Notes under the pieces: model-generated
The model's database searches: none
Told to the model about the DNA's origin: nothing
Seen by the model: only the letters and a program-made list of their open reading frames with translations
Assembly (NCBI GenBank): GCA_038125995.1
Contig: JAYPEX010000008.1
Coordinates: forward strand, 1 to 64,000
Length of the DNA: 64,000 nucleotides
Direction of reading: 5' to 3'
Source: MAG-120531 sp038125995
Lineage (GTDB): Bacteria > Bacteroidota > Bacteroidia > Flavobacteriales > Flavobacteriaceae
Translations under genes and position numbers: made by a program
Shown: positions 32,903 to 40,588 of the stretch, in pieces
How the letters are laid out: each line of letters begins with the position of its first letter
How positions within the stretch are numbered: the stretch's first letter is position 1

Positions 32903-33820
32903 ATGTTAGAACGGATAAAATATTTTTTAAGAATTCAAACGATACCTTATCATATTACCTATAGCTATATTTTTGTAATTGGGTTGCTATTAACATCATT
33001 TACTTCAAGGGCACAATACACTGATATTATTAATTCCAACACTCCTGGCAGAACCATGGGTGCCTATACGGTTGGTGAGGCTGTTTATCAACTAGAATCT
33101 TTATACAGTTCAGATCACCAAACACATATTTATACCGATAGTGATTATCACATCAATGATATAGAATCTACCTTTAGATTTGGGTTTAAAGAGCGGGTGG
33201 AACTCATCTATGAATTTGGGCATCGATCTAAAATAGATCATACTCAAAATATCAACTCTAAAGGGATCTTTAAGAATCGTTTCGGGTTTAAAGTATTGAT
33301 ATACGACCCACATCAGTTTGCTGAACCAGATTATTACTCTTGGAAAAACAACCATCGATTTGTTTTAAAGAATTTAATACCAGTTGTTTCGATCTATGCA
33401 GGACTTAACATTCACAAAAATGAAAGTTTATTCAATCGATTTGATCCCTATGATCCCACTAGTAAATCCTATGCCACTATATATGACAAAGAAATGTTGA
33501 TTTTACAACAACATTTAAGTCCTTATTGGGTGTTGGTTACTAATTTATCGCTTGATAAACCCGCATCTAACAGAGCGTATTCAATCACTAGCACCTTAAT
33601 TCACAGTTTTAAAAAATATTACAAATTAAGTCTCTTTATTGAAGGTCAAAGCATCATTAATGATTATTATGCAGATGAAATCATCAGGACTGGAGGAGCT
33701 TATTTAATTAACAATAATATTCAAGTTGATGCCTTTATAGGAACTAACTTTAAAGAGACTCCCTCGAGACTTTTTTTTGGTTTTGGCGCATCGATCAGAG
33801 TGGATAATCACTTCAAATAA
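32903..33820 (+). CDS. Outer-membrane beta-barrel transporter-like protein
   Basis: 305 residues. Long N-terminal signal ending near TSRAQ (about residue 39). The rest is built of alternating strands with aromatic ends, in the style of the phenol-degradation/transporter-type beta-barrel family; TFRFGFKERVELIYEFGH, RFVLKNLIPVVSIYAGL and the end LFFGFGASIRV fit. An outer-membrane pore or transporter is likely, substrate unknown. Its stop overlaps the next gene's start (TAATG), so the two are coupled. Confidence 0.7.
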   Translation: MLERIKYFLRIQTIPYHITYSYIFVIGLLLTSFTSRAQYTDIINSNTPGRTMGAYTVGEAVYQLESLYSSDHQTHIYTDSDYHINDIESTFRFGFKERVELIYEFGHRSKIDHTQNINSKGIFKNRFGFKVLIYDPHQFAEPDYYSWKNNHRFVLKNLIPVVSIYAGLNIHKNESLFNRFDPYDPTSKSYATIYDKEMLILQQHLSPYWVLVTNLSLDKPASNRAYSITSTLIHSFKKYYKLSLFIEGQSIINDYYADEIIRTGGAYLINNNIQVDAFIGTNFKETPSRLFFGFGASIRVDNHFK

Positions 33821-34941
33821 TGATACATTTAAAAGAAGTTCAAAACGCTAAAGAGCTTAAAAAATTTGTCACCTTTCCATTTGAGTTGTACAAAGACTCA
33901 CCTTATTGGGTTCCTCCTTTGATTAAAGAGGAAATGGAGCAATTTCAAAAAGACAAAAACCCCGTTTTCAAAACAGCTCAAGCACAGTATTTTCTTGCAT
34001 ATAGAGATGGAAAGATCGTAGGAAGAATTGCTGCCATCATCAATTGGATTGAGATAAACGAGCAAAAGGTATCTAAGATGCGTTTTGGTTGGTTTGACTT
34101 TATCGATGATTACAAAGTATCAAAAATCCTTCTAGATAAAGTTTATGAGATTGGTAAAGCCAATGGTCTCTCCTTTATGGAAGGACCTGTAGGGTTCTCA
34201 AACCTTGACAAAGTTGGTGTGCTCGTCGAAGGATTTGATTCCATTGGAACCATGATTACATGGTATAATCACCCTTACTATGTAGAGCACTATCAAAAGT
34301 ACGGTTTTACTGTTGAAAAGGAATTTGAAGAGAATCGATTTCCATTTAGCAATATCGACAACACAAAATTTGAAAAGCTTGACAAAATAATCGGGCACCG
34401 CTTAGGCTTATATGTAAAAAACTTTCATTCAACAAAAGAGCTACTTCCTTTTGTGGATCAAATGTTTGATCTCTTTAATGAATCTTATGCTGTTTTATCC
34501 TCTTTTGTACCTATTACACAGGTTCAAAAAGAGTATTTAACTAAAAAGTTTATCAGTTTTATCAACCCAGAGTATATTAAGTTCGTATTTAACAATGAAG
34601 GTAAGATGATTTGCTTTGCAATAACGATGCCCTCTTTTTCTAGGGCACTTCAGAAAGCTCGTGGAACACTTTTTCCATTTGGATTTTATCATCTCTTAAA
34701 AGCAAAGAAAAACAATCCTGACGCTATTTTTTACCTTATTGGTGTTCACCCCAACTATCAGAATAAAGGGGTAACTGCCATGTTATTTAGTCACTTTTAC
34801 AAGTCTTTTGAAAAGATCGGAGTTGTTAATTGCGTCAGAACTCCTGAACTTGTCAATAATCTGGCAATAAAGAAGTTATGGACTGAATTCAAACCAGAGG
34901 TTTACAAAAAAAGAAATACCTATAAGTTAGATATCAAATAA
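33820..34941 (+). CDS. GNAT-family acyltransferase-like protein
   Basis: 373 residues. The N-terminal region is AYRDGKIVGRIAAIINW; the C-terminal part contains YLIGVHPNYQNKGVTAMLFSHFYK, the acetyl-CoA-binding motif-A pattern (Q/R-x-x-G). This could transfer an acetyl or longer acyl group; the large size compared with typical 150-180-residue acetyltransferases suggests a bigger acceptor or a duplicated fold. It converges on the capnine-like oxoamine synthase gene, separated by a terminator. A role as N-acyltransferase for sulfonolipids is possible but speculative. Confidence 0.75.
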   Translation: MIHLKEVQNAKELKKFVTFPFELYKDSPYWVPPLIKEEMEQFQKDKNPVFKTAQAQYFLAYRDGKIVGRIAAIINWIEINEQKVSKMRFGWFDFIDDYKVSKILLDKVYEIGKANGLSFMEGPVGFSNLDKVGVLVEGFDSIGTMITWYNHPYYVEHYQKYGFTVEKEFEENRFPFSNIDNTKFEKLDKIIGHRLGLYVKNFHSTKELLPFVDQMFDLFNESYAVLSSFVPITQVQKEYLTKKFISFINPEYIKFVFNNEGKMICFAITMPSFSRALQKARGTLFPFGFYHLLKAKKNNPDAIFYLIGVHPNYQNKGVTAMLFSHFYKSFEKIGVVNCVRTPELVNNLAIKKLWTEFKPEVYKKRNTYKLDIK

Positions 34942-34961
34942 TTAGACGCGTAATTTAAAAC

Positions 34962-34991
34962 AAAAATAGCCCTGATAACAGGGCTATTTTT
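34962..34991. terminator. Bidirectional hairpin terminator
   Basis: Perfect 13-bp stem AAAAATAGCCCTG / CAGGGCTATTTTT with an ATAA loop, sitting between the GNAT gene and the convergent PLP enzyme. Both flanks are A/T runs. Confidence 0.9.
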
Positions 34992-35012
34992 GTATATCTA
35001 TATTCAATTTGA

Positions 35013-36272
35013 TTATTCTCCCATTGCTTTAGAAACAGCTGCTGACAATCGCTTATACGTACCGTTTTCTAAACGTTCTCTGATACTAGAGAATGCTTTG
35101 AGGGTGATTTCAATATCCTCCATTGTGTGAGTTGCAGTTGGAATTAAACGCAATAAGATTAATCCCTTTGGAATTACAGGATAGACTACAATAGAACAGA
35201 AAATTCCATAATTTTCTCTTAAGTCTTTAACAAGAGCCATCGCTTCAGGTATACTTCCTTTGAGGTATACTGGAGTTACACAAGAAGTTGTGGTTCCAAT
35301 ATCAAATCCTGCATCTTTTAAACCATTTTGAAGTGCGTTTACATTCTCCCAAAGTTTTGCTTTGAGTTCTGGTTTGGTTCTTAATAATTCCAAACGTTTT
35401 AATCCTCCTTTTACGTAAATCATCGGTAGTGATTTAGCAAACATTTGAGATCTTAGGTTGTATTTTAGGTAGTCGATGATTTCTTGATCAGCGGCTAAGA
35501 ACGCTCCAATACCAGCCATTGACTTGGCAAAAGTCGCAAAATAAACATCAATATCGTCTTGAACTCCTTGCTCCTCACCTGCTCCAGCACCTGTTTTACC
35601 AAGTGTACCAAAACCGTGAGCATCATCGACTAACAATCTAAAGTTGAACTTTTTCTTTAGTTCTACAATTTCCTTTAGCTTACCTTGTTCACCTCTCATT
35701 CCAAACACCCCTTCAGAGATCACTAAAATACCTCCTCCAGTTTGTTCAGCCATCTTTGTAGCGCGCTCTAAGTTTTTTTCTAATGACGCAACATCATTGT
35801 GTTTAAATGTGAATCGTTTACCCATGTGTAAACGTACACCATCAATAATACAAGCGTGAGCATCTACATCGTAAACAATAATATCGTCTTTTGAAACTAA
35901 GGCGTCAATAGCAGACATAATACCTTGGTATCCAAAATTCAAAAGATAAGCCGCTTCTTTATTTACAAATGCAGCAAGTTCTTGTTGTAGTTGTTCGTGA
36001 AAGTCGGTATGACCACTCATCATTCTAGCTCCCATTGGATAGGCAGCACCGTGTGCAGCAGCTGCATCTGCATCCGCTTTGATCACTTCTGGAAGATTTG
36101 CCATACCTAAATAATCGTTGATACTCCAAGTAATTACTTCTTTACCTTGAAATTTCATTCGATTTGAAATATGTCCTTCTAATTTAGGAAATACAAAATA
36201 GCCTTCAGCTTGAGAAGCCCATTTTCCTAATGGACCTTTATTTTCCCTAATTCTATCAAATATATCTCTCAT
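35013..36272 (-). CDS. Alpha-oxoamine synthase (KBL/Spt-like), candidate cysteate fatty acyltransferase
   Basis: 419 residues. PLP-dependent acyl-CoA:amino-acid condensing enzyme, as in serine palmitoyltransferase and 8-amino-7-oxononanoate synthase. Seen: SINDYLGMAN, GARMMSGHTDFHEQLQQEL, DVDAHACIIDG, LLVDDAHGFGTLG and the PLP lysine in ATFAKSMAGIGAF (about residue 230). I start at ATG 36272; a TTG at 36296 lies in the promoter. Its neighbour is a cysteine-synthase-like enzyme. Together they match the capnine pathway known from Capnocytophaga, where cysteate is acylated to capnine. Alternatives: glycine or serine acylation. Confidence 0.85.
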   Translation of the reverse strand: MRDIFDRIRENKGPLGKWASQAEGYFVFPKLEGHISNRMKFQGKEVITWSINDYLGMANLPEVIKADADAAAAHGAAYPMGARMMSGHTDFHEQLQQELAAFVNKEAAYLLNFGYQGIMSAIDALVSKDDIIVYDVDAHACIIDGVRLHMGKRFTFKHNDVASLEKNLERATKMAEQTGGGILVISEGVFGMRGEQGKLKEIVELKKKFNFRLLVDDAHGFGTLGKTGAGAGEEQGVQDDIDVYFATFAKSMAGIGAFLAADQEIIDYLKYNLRSQMFAKSLPMIYVKGGLKRLELLRTKPELKAKLWENVNALQNGLKDAGFDIGTTTSCVTPVYLKGSIPEAMALVKDLRENYGIFCSIVVYPVIPKGLILLRLIPTATHTMEDIEITLKAFSSIRERLENGTYKRLSAAVSKAMGE

Positions 36273-36293
36273 AGACTTTGATTGGTTTTGGTG

Positions 36294-36301
36294 CAAAAGT
36301 A
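36294..36301 (-). promoter_or_regulatory. Promoter -7 element of the oxoamine synthase gene
   Basis: TACTTTTG on the minus strand (TAnnTTTG), about 22 nt upstream of the ATG at 36272. No -33 TTG. The TTG end of the box mimics a start codon. Confidence 0.55.
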
Positions 36302-36331
36302 ACTATAAATTTATTAAGAATTAAATAATAG

Positions 36332-36366
36332 AGAGATAAAAAAAACGACCCCAAAGAGGTCGTTTT
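36332..36366 (-). terminator. Terminator after the cysteine-synthase-like gene
   Basis: Perfect 9-bp stem AAAACGACC (36342-36350) / GGTCGTTTT (36358-36366) with a CCAAAGA loop, followed on the minus strand by a T-run. It separates the two PLP genes into independent transcription units. Confidence 0.85.
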
Positions 36367-36389
36367 AACTATCGTTATGTGAGTGATTA

Positions 36390-37418
36390 TTAACGCAATA
36401 CTTTTTCTTTTTTCTTGGCTATTTCCATAAATCCTTGAGCACTCATCCACTCGTCAGAATAAACTTTAGACATATAACGTGAACCGTGATCTGGGAAGAT
36501 GACTACTACCTTGGAATTTTCATCAAAAACACCTTCATCATTGAGTTGTTTTACAGCTTGAAGTGCAGCCCCTGAAGTATACCCTACAAAAATTCCTTCT
36601 GATTTTGAAATCGCTCTAGCCATATGAGCACTTTCACCGTCTTTTACTTTTACAAAACGGTCGATCACTTTAAAATCAGTTGCTGTTGGAATTAAGTTTT
36701 TACCTAATCCCTCAATTCGATACGGATAAATTTCGTTAGGATCAATCGTTCCCGTTTCATGGTATTTTTTAAGGACAGAACCATAAGCATCGACTCCAAT
36801 GATTTGAATATTAGGGTTTTGAGACTTCAAATACTGAGCTGTACCTGAAATCGTTCCTCCTGTGCCACTACAAGCGACCAAATGAGTAATTTCTCCAGCC
36901 ATTTGTTCCCAAATTTCAGGTCCAGTGGATTTAAAATGAGCCTCCGTATTTAATTCGTTAAAGTATTGATTGATGTATATCGAACCTGGATGTTCCTTGT
37001 GAATTCGCTTTGCAACTTCATAATAGGATCTTGGATCATCTGCAGCAACATGTGCGGGACAAACGTGAACTTCAGCTCCCATAGAACGAAGCATATCAAT
37101 TTTGTCAGGTGAAGATTTAGAGCTCACAGCCAAAATACACTTATAGCCCTTGATAGCACTTACCATTGCAACTGAAAAACCCGTATTACCAGAAGTGGTT
37201 TCTACAATAGTATCTCCTTCTTTTAAAATACCTTTTTCTTCAGCAGTTTCAATAATATTCAGAGCAATTCTATCTTTAGCTGAATGCCCTGGGTTAAAGG
37301 CTTCTACTTTAGCGTAGAATTCACCCTTAAAAGAAGCTGTTGATTTATTAAGTTTCACAAGAGGAGTATTACCAATGAGATCGATAATATTTTCGTATGC
37401 TTGAATTTTGTTTGACAT
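36390..37418 (-). CDS. Cysteine-synthase-like PLP enzyme, candidate cysteate synthase
   Basis: 342 residues from the ATG at 37418 (MSNKIQAYENIIDLIGNTPLV). Fold-type II PLP enzyme: PLP lysine in NPGHSAKDR (about 50), phosphate-binding TTSGNTG (about 78) and SGTGGTISG (about 185). CysK normally reads EPTSGNTG; here it is ETTSGNTG, a hint at a shifted substrate. Beside an alpha-oxoamine synthase this suggests cysteate synthesis (sulfite replacing sulfide), the first capnine step. Plain cysteine synthase or cystathionine beta-synthase remains possible. A TTG at 37445 is part of the promoter. Confidence 0.8.
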   Translation of the reverse strand: MSNKIQAYENIIDLIGNTPLVKLNKSTASFKGEFYAKVEAFNPGHSAKDRIALNIIETAEEKGILKEGDTIVETTSGNTGFSVAMVSAIKGYKCILAVSSKSSPDKIDMLRSMGAEVHVCPAHVAADDPRSYYEVAKRIHKEHPGSIYINQYFNELNTEAHFKSTGPEIWEQMAGEITHLVACSGTGGTISGTAQYLKSQNPNIQIIGVDAYGSVLKKYHETGTIDPNEIYPYRIEGLGKNLIPTATDFKVIDRFVKVKDGESAHMARAISKSEGIFVGYTSGAALQAVKQLNDEGVFDENSKVVVIFPDHGSRYMSKVYSDEWMSAQGFMEIAKKKEKVLR

Positions 37419-37442
37419 AGGGGTCGTCTTTGTAATTCGGTA

Positions 37443-37450
37443 CAAAATTA
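37443..37450 (-). promoter_or_regulatory. Promoter -7 element of the cysteine-synthase-like gene
   Basis: TAATTTTG on the minus strand (TAnnTTTG), about 25 nt before the ATG at 37418. No -33 TTG at 17-23 nt. Confidence 0.5.
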
Positions 37451-37466
37451 AGTATTTTTTAATAAA

Positions 37467-39509
37467 CTACCCTTTATTTGCGAGATTGATTATAAAGGAA
37501 TACTCCTGTGCTACCTCTTTGAGTGATTCAAAACGCCCTGAAGCTCCACCATGACCTGCGTCCATATTGATTGAAAAGTACAATTGATTCGAATCTGTTT
37601 TTAAATCTCTTAATTTGGCAACCCACTTGGCAGGCTCCCAGTATTGTACTTGTGAATCGTGATAACCGGTGATGATGAGTGTATTTGGATATTCCTGTGC
37701 ACTCACCTGATCATATGGAGAATACGACAGCATATAATCAAAGAACTCCTTTTGGTTAGGATTTCCCCATTCGTCATACTCCCCCGTTGTCAGTGGTATT
37801 GAATCGTCTAACATAGTGGTCACCACATCGACAAAGGGAACATTCGCTACAATCCCCTTATAGAGTTTTGGTGCCATATTCATCACTGCTCCCATCAACA
37901 AGCCACCTGCAGATCCGCCGTAGGCAAATAATCCTTCTTCGCTCGTATAGTTTTGAGCTATCAAATGCTTTGAACAAGCTATAAAATCAGTAAAAGTATT
38001 CATCTTTTGAAGAAGCTTACCCGTTTCATACCACTCTCTTCCCATATATTCAGAGCCTCTTATATGGGCTATTGCATAAATGAAACCTCGATCCAACAAA
38101 CTCAATCTTAATGATGAAAAAGAAGGGTCGATTGTATGCCCATAAGAACCGTATCCATACTGAAACAAAGGACTACTTCCATCCAATGGCGTCTCTTTGT
38201 GATACACTAGCGATATAGGAATTTGAACCCCATCTTCAGCTATGGCCCAAATACGCTCTTGTATATAGTTAGTACGCTCAAAAGCACCTCCAAGAACTTC
38301 GACTTGTTTTAACAAGGTCTTTTCTTTGGTCTCCATATGAAAGTTGTACACGGAATTCGGTTCAATCAAACTCGTATATCCATAACGCAATTCAAGAGAA
38401 TCAAATTCAGGATTGGATCCGATATAAGCCGTATAAGTTTCGTTGTCAAAGGGGATTTCAAAAAAGATTTCTTGATCCCAACTAGCTATTTTAATGCGAC
38501 TCAAACCATTTTCTCTGGTAGCTAGAACATAATATTTTTTAAAACATGTAAAATCTTCAATTAAAGATTTAGAATCGTGAGTGATAAAATCTTCCCAATT
38601 TCCGACCGCAGTATGATCTATTGGAGTTCGCATCACCTTAAAATTAGTAGCCTCATCCTTGTTTGTGAGGATGTAAAAATGATCTTCAAAATGCGATATA
38701 TCGTATTCTAATCCTCTTTGTCTTTTGGTGAATAAATCAAACTCACTTAAAGGCTGATCAGCATTTAAAATTCGGTATTCAGAAGTTAAAGTACTGGAGG
38801 AACCGATAACAATATACTTTCCTGATCTGGATTTTGACACAAAAACACTAAAGGTATCATCTTCTTCGAGGTACATCAATTGATCTTTTTGATCACCTAG
38901 TTGATGGCGATAAATCGCAATAGACCTCAAAGTTTGTTCGTCTTTTAGAGAATAGAATAACGTTTTATTGTCATTTGCCCAACTAGCTGAACCAGATGTA
39001 TTGACAATCGTATCCTCAAGAATCTGACCACTTTCTAAATCTTTCACATGCAGGGTGTACTGTCTTCTAGAAACCGTATCAATACTGTAAACCGCTAATT
39101 GATTGTCAGGACTTACTGAAAAAGAACCCAAATGAAAGTATGAAAATCCTTCAGCCATTTGATTACAATCGAACAATAACTCTTCTGGAGCTTCAAGAGT
39201 TTCTTTTTTTCTGGTATAAATTGGATATTCTTTACCCTTTTCGAATTTAGTAATATACCAATAGCCATTCTTTTTAAAAGGAACTGATTCATCATCCTCT
39301 TTGATACGAGATTTCATCTCTTCAAAAAGCGTTTCTTGAAATGCTTCAGTTTCCTTAGTTTCTTGTCTATAATAGCTGTTTTCAGCCTCTAAATAATCCA
39401 AGACTTCTTTTAAATCACGCTTATTCATCCAGTAATAGGGATCTAAACGATCCACTGAATGATTTGATAAAACAGTATCGATTTTCTTTGCAATTGGTGC
39501 TTTTATCAT
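37467..39509 (-). CDS. ptrB: Oligopeptidase B (S9A family serine peptidase)
   Basis: 680 residues, close to the 686 of the enterobacterial enzyme; no signal peptide, so cytoplasmic. N-terminal beta-propeller domain (about 20-410), C-terminal alpha/beta hydrolase. Catalytic serine in YGGSAGGLLMG (about 530), aspartate in GYHDSQVQYWEPAKW and histidine in MDAGHGGASGRF. Cleaves short peptides after basic residues; specificity is inference from family. The next gene upstream is the threonine aldolase gene, 37 nt away. Confidence 0.9.
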   Translation of the reverse strand: MIKAPIAKKIDTVLSNHSVDRLDPYYWMNKRDLKEVLDYLEAENSYYRQETKETEAFQETLFEEMKSRIKEDDESVPFKKNGYWYITKFEKGKEYPIYTRKKETLEAPEELLFDCNQMAEGFSYFHLGSFSVSPDNQLAVYSIDTVSRRQYTLHVKDLESGQILEDTIVNTSGSASWANDNKTLFYSLKDEQTLRSIAIYRHQLGDQKDQLMYLEEDDTFSVFVSKSRSGKYIVIGSSSTLTSEYRILNADQPLSEFDLFTKRQRGLEYDISHFEDHFYILTNKDEATNFKVMRTPIDHTAVGNWEDFITHDSKSLIEDFTCFKKYYVLATRENGLSRIKIASWDQEIFFEIPFDNETYTAYIGSNPEFDSLELRYGYTSLIEPNSVYNFHMETKEKTLLKQVEVLGGAFERTNYIQERIWAIAEDGVQIPISLVYHKETPLDGSSPLFQYGYGSYGHTIDPSFSSLRLSLLDRGFIYAIAHIRGSEYMGREWYETGKLLQKMNTFTDFIACSKHLIAQNYTSEEGLFAYGGSAGGLLMGAVMNMAPKLYKGIVANVPFVDVVTTMLDDSIPLTTGEYDEWGNPNQKEFFDYMLSYSPYDQVSAQEYPNTLIITGYHDSQVQYWEPAKWVAKLRDLKTDSNQLYFSINMDAGHGGASGRFESLKEVAQEYSFIINLANKG

Positions 39510-39528
39510 CTATTCAATTTTGAAACCG

Positions 39529-39536
39529 CAAATGTA
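39529..39536 (-). promoter_or_regulatory. Promoter -7 element of ptrB
   Basis: TACATTTG on the minus strand, 19 nt before the ATG at 39509, inside the short gap after ltaE. No -33 TTG. It allows transcription separate from ltaE. Confidence 0.45.
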
Positions 39537-39546
39537 CCTATTTCTC

Positions 39547-40572
39547 TTAATCTAGTCGTTTTAAGACTGAAATTAAATACTCGTGCATTGTATCCGTATA
39601 ATCTCTATGAGTAACCATACGAAGCTTCCCACCACCCATGGCAATGATTCGAATTTGATGATCATCTAAAAACTTATTGAATTTTTGCTCAGAAGTACAT
39701 TCTGTATTGAGTTCAAAGATGACAATATTGGTCTCAACCCGTTCCACCTTTAGAATCGAAGACTTAGTAGCAAGCAAAGCTCCTATTTCAGACGCCTTTT
39801 GATGATCTAAAGCCAGTGATTCTATATGGTTGTCCAGTGCGTAAATACCAGCAGCAGCTAAATAACCTGCCTGTCTCATCCCTCCCCCAAAAATCTTTCG
39901 AACTCTAAGGGCCTTATGAATAAAATCCTTAGAACCGACAACAACCGATCCAACAGGACAACCCAATCCTTTACTAAAACACACACTGATTGAATCAAAT
40001 AAATTTCCATACTGCAAAAAGTTTTCTCCTTTTGCTACAACAGCATTCCAAAGGCGTGCACCATCTAAGTGATACGATAAATTGTGCTTGTCACACACAG
40101 CTCGAATCCTCTGTAATTCTGAAAAATCATAACAGGCCCCTCCTCCCTTATTGGTTGTATTTTCAATTTCAACAAGAGAAGTTAAAGGGCTGTGATAAAA
40201 ATCTGGAGGGTTGATCGCCGCCTCGACCTGTTCTGCTGTGATCATTCCTCTTGTTCCTTCTATGAGCTTACAAGACACTCCAGAATTAAAACTGATGCCT
40301 CCACCTTCGTAATTGAAAATATGAGCGTAGTGATCACAGATCAATTGTTCTCCTGGTTGTGTGTGAACTTTTATCGCTGTCTGATTAGCCATGGTTCCAC
40401 TGGGAAAGAACAAAGCAGCTTCTTTTCCAAATAGCTGAGCTACCCGCTCTTCAAATTCATTGACCGTTGGATCTTTTTTAAATACATCGTCTCCAACAGT
40501 AGCGCTCATCATCGCATCGAGCATCCCTTGTGTGGGTCTTGTAATTGTATCTGATATTAAATTTACTTCCAT
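39547..40572 (-). CDS. ltaE: Low-specificity L-threonine aldolase
   Basis: 341 residues. PLP enzyme that splits threonine (or allo-threonine) to glycine and acetaldehyde. Seen: N-terminal NLISDTITRPTQGMLDAM, FFPSGTMANQ, HIFNYEGGG, LDGARLWNAV and the PLP lysine in CFSKGLGCPVGSV (about residue 200). Full length and intact. Starts 16 nt after the zinc metalloprotease stop, so the three genes to 37467 could be one unit with an extra internal promoter. Confidence 0.93.
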   Translation of the reverse strand: MEVNLISDTITRPTQGMLDAMMSATVGDDVFKKDPTVNEFEERVAQLFGKEAALFFPSGTMANQTAIKVHTQPGEQLICDHYAHIFNYEGGGISFNSGVSCKLIEGTRGMITAEQVEAAINPPDFYHSPLTSLVEIENTTNKGGGACYDFSELQRIRAVCDKHNLSYHLDGARLWNAVVAKGENFLQYGNLFDSISVCFSKGLGCPVGSVVVGSKDFIHKALRVRKIFGGGMRQAGYLAAAGIYALDNHIESLALDHQKASEIGALLATKSSILKVERVETNIVIFELNTECTSEQKFNKFLDDHQIRIIAMGGGKLRMVTHRDYTDTMHEYLISVLKRLD

Positions 40573-40588
40573 AGAGTTCTGTTAGAAA

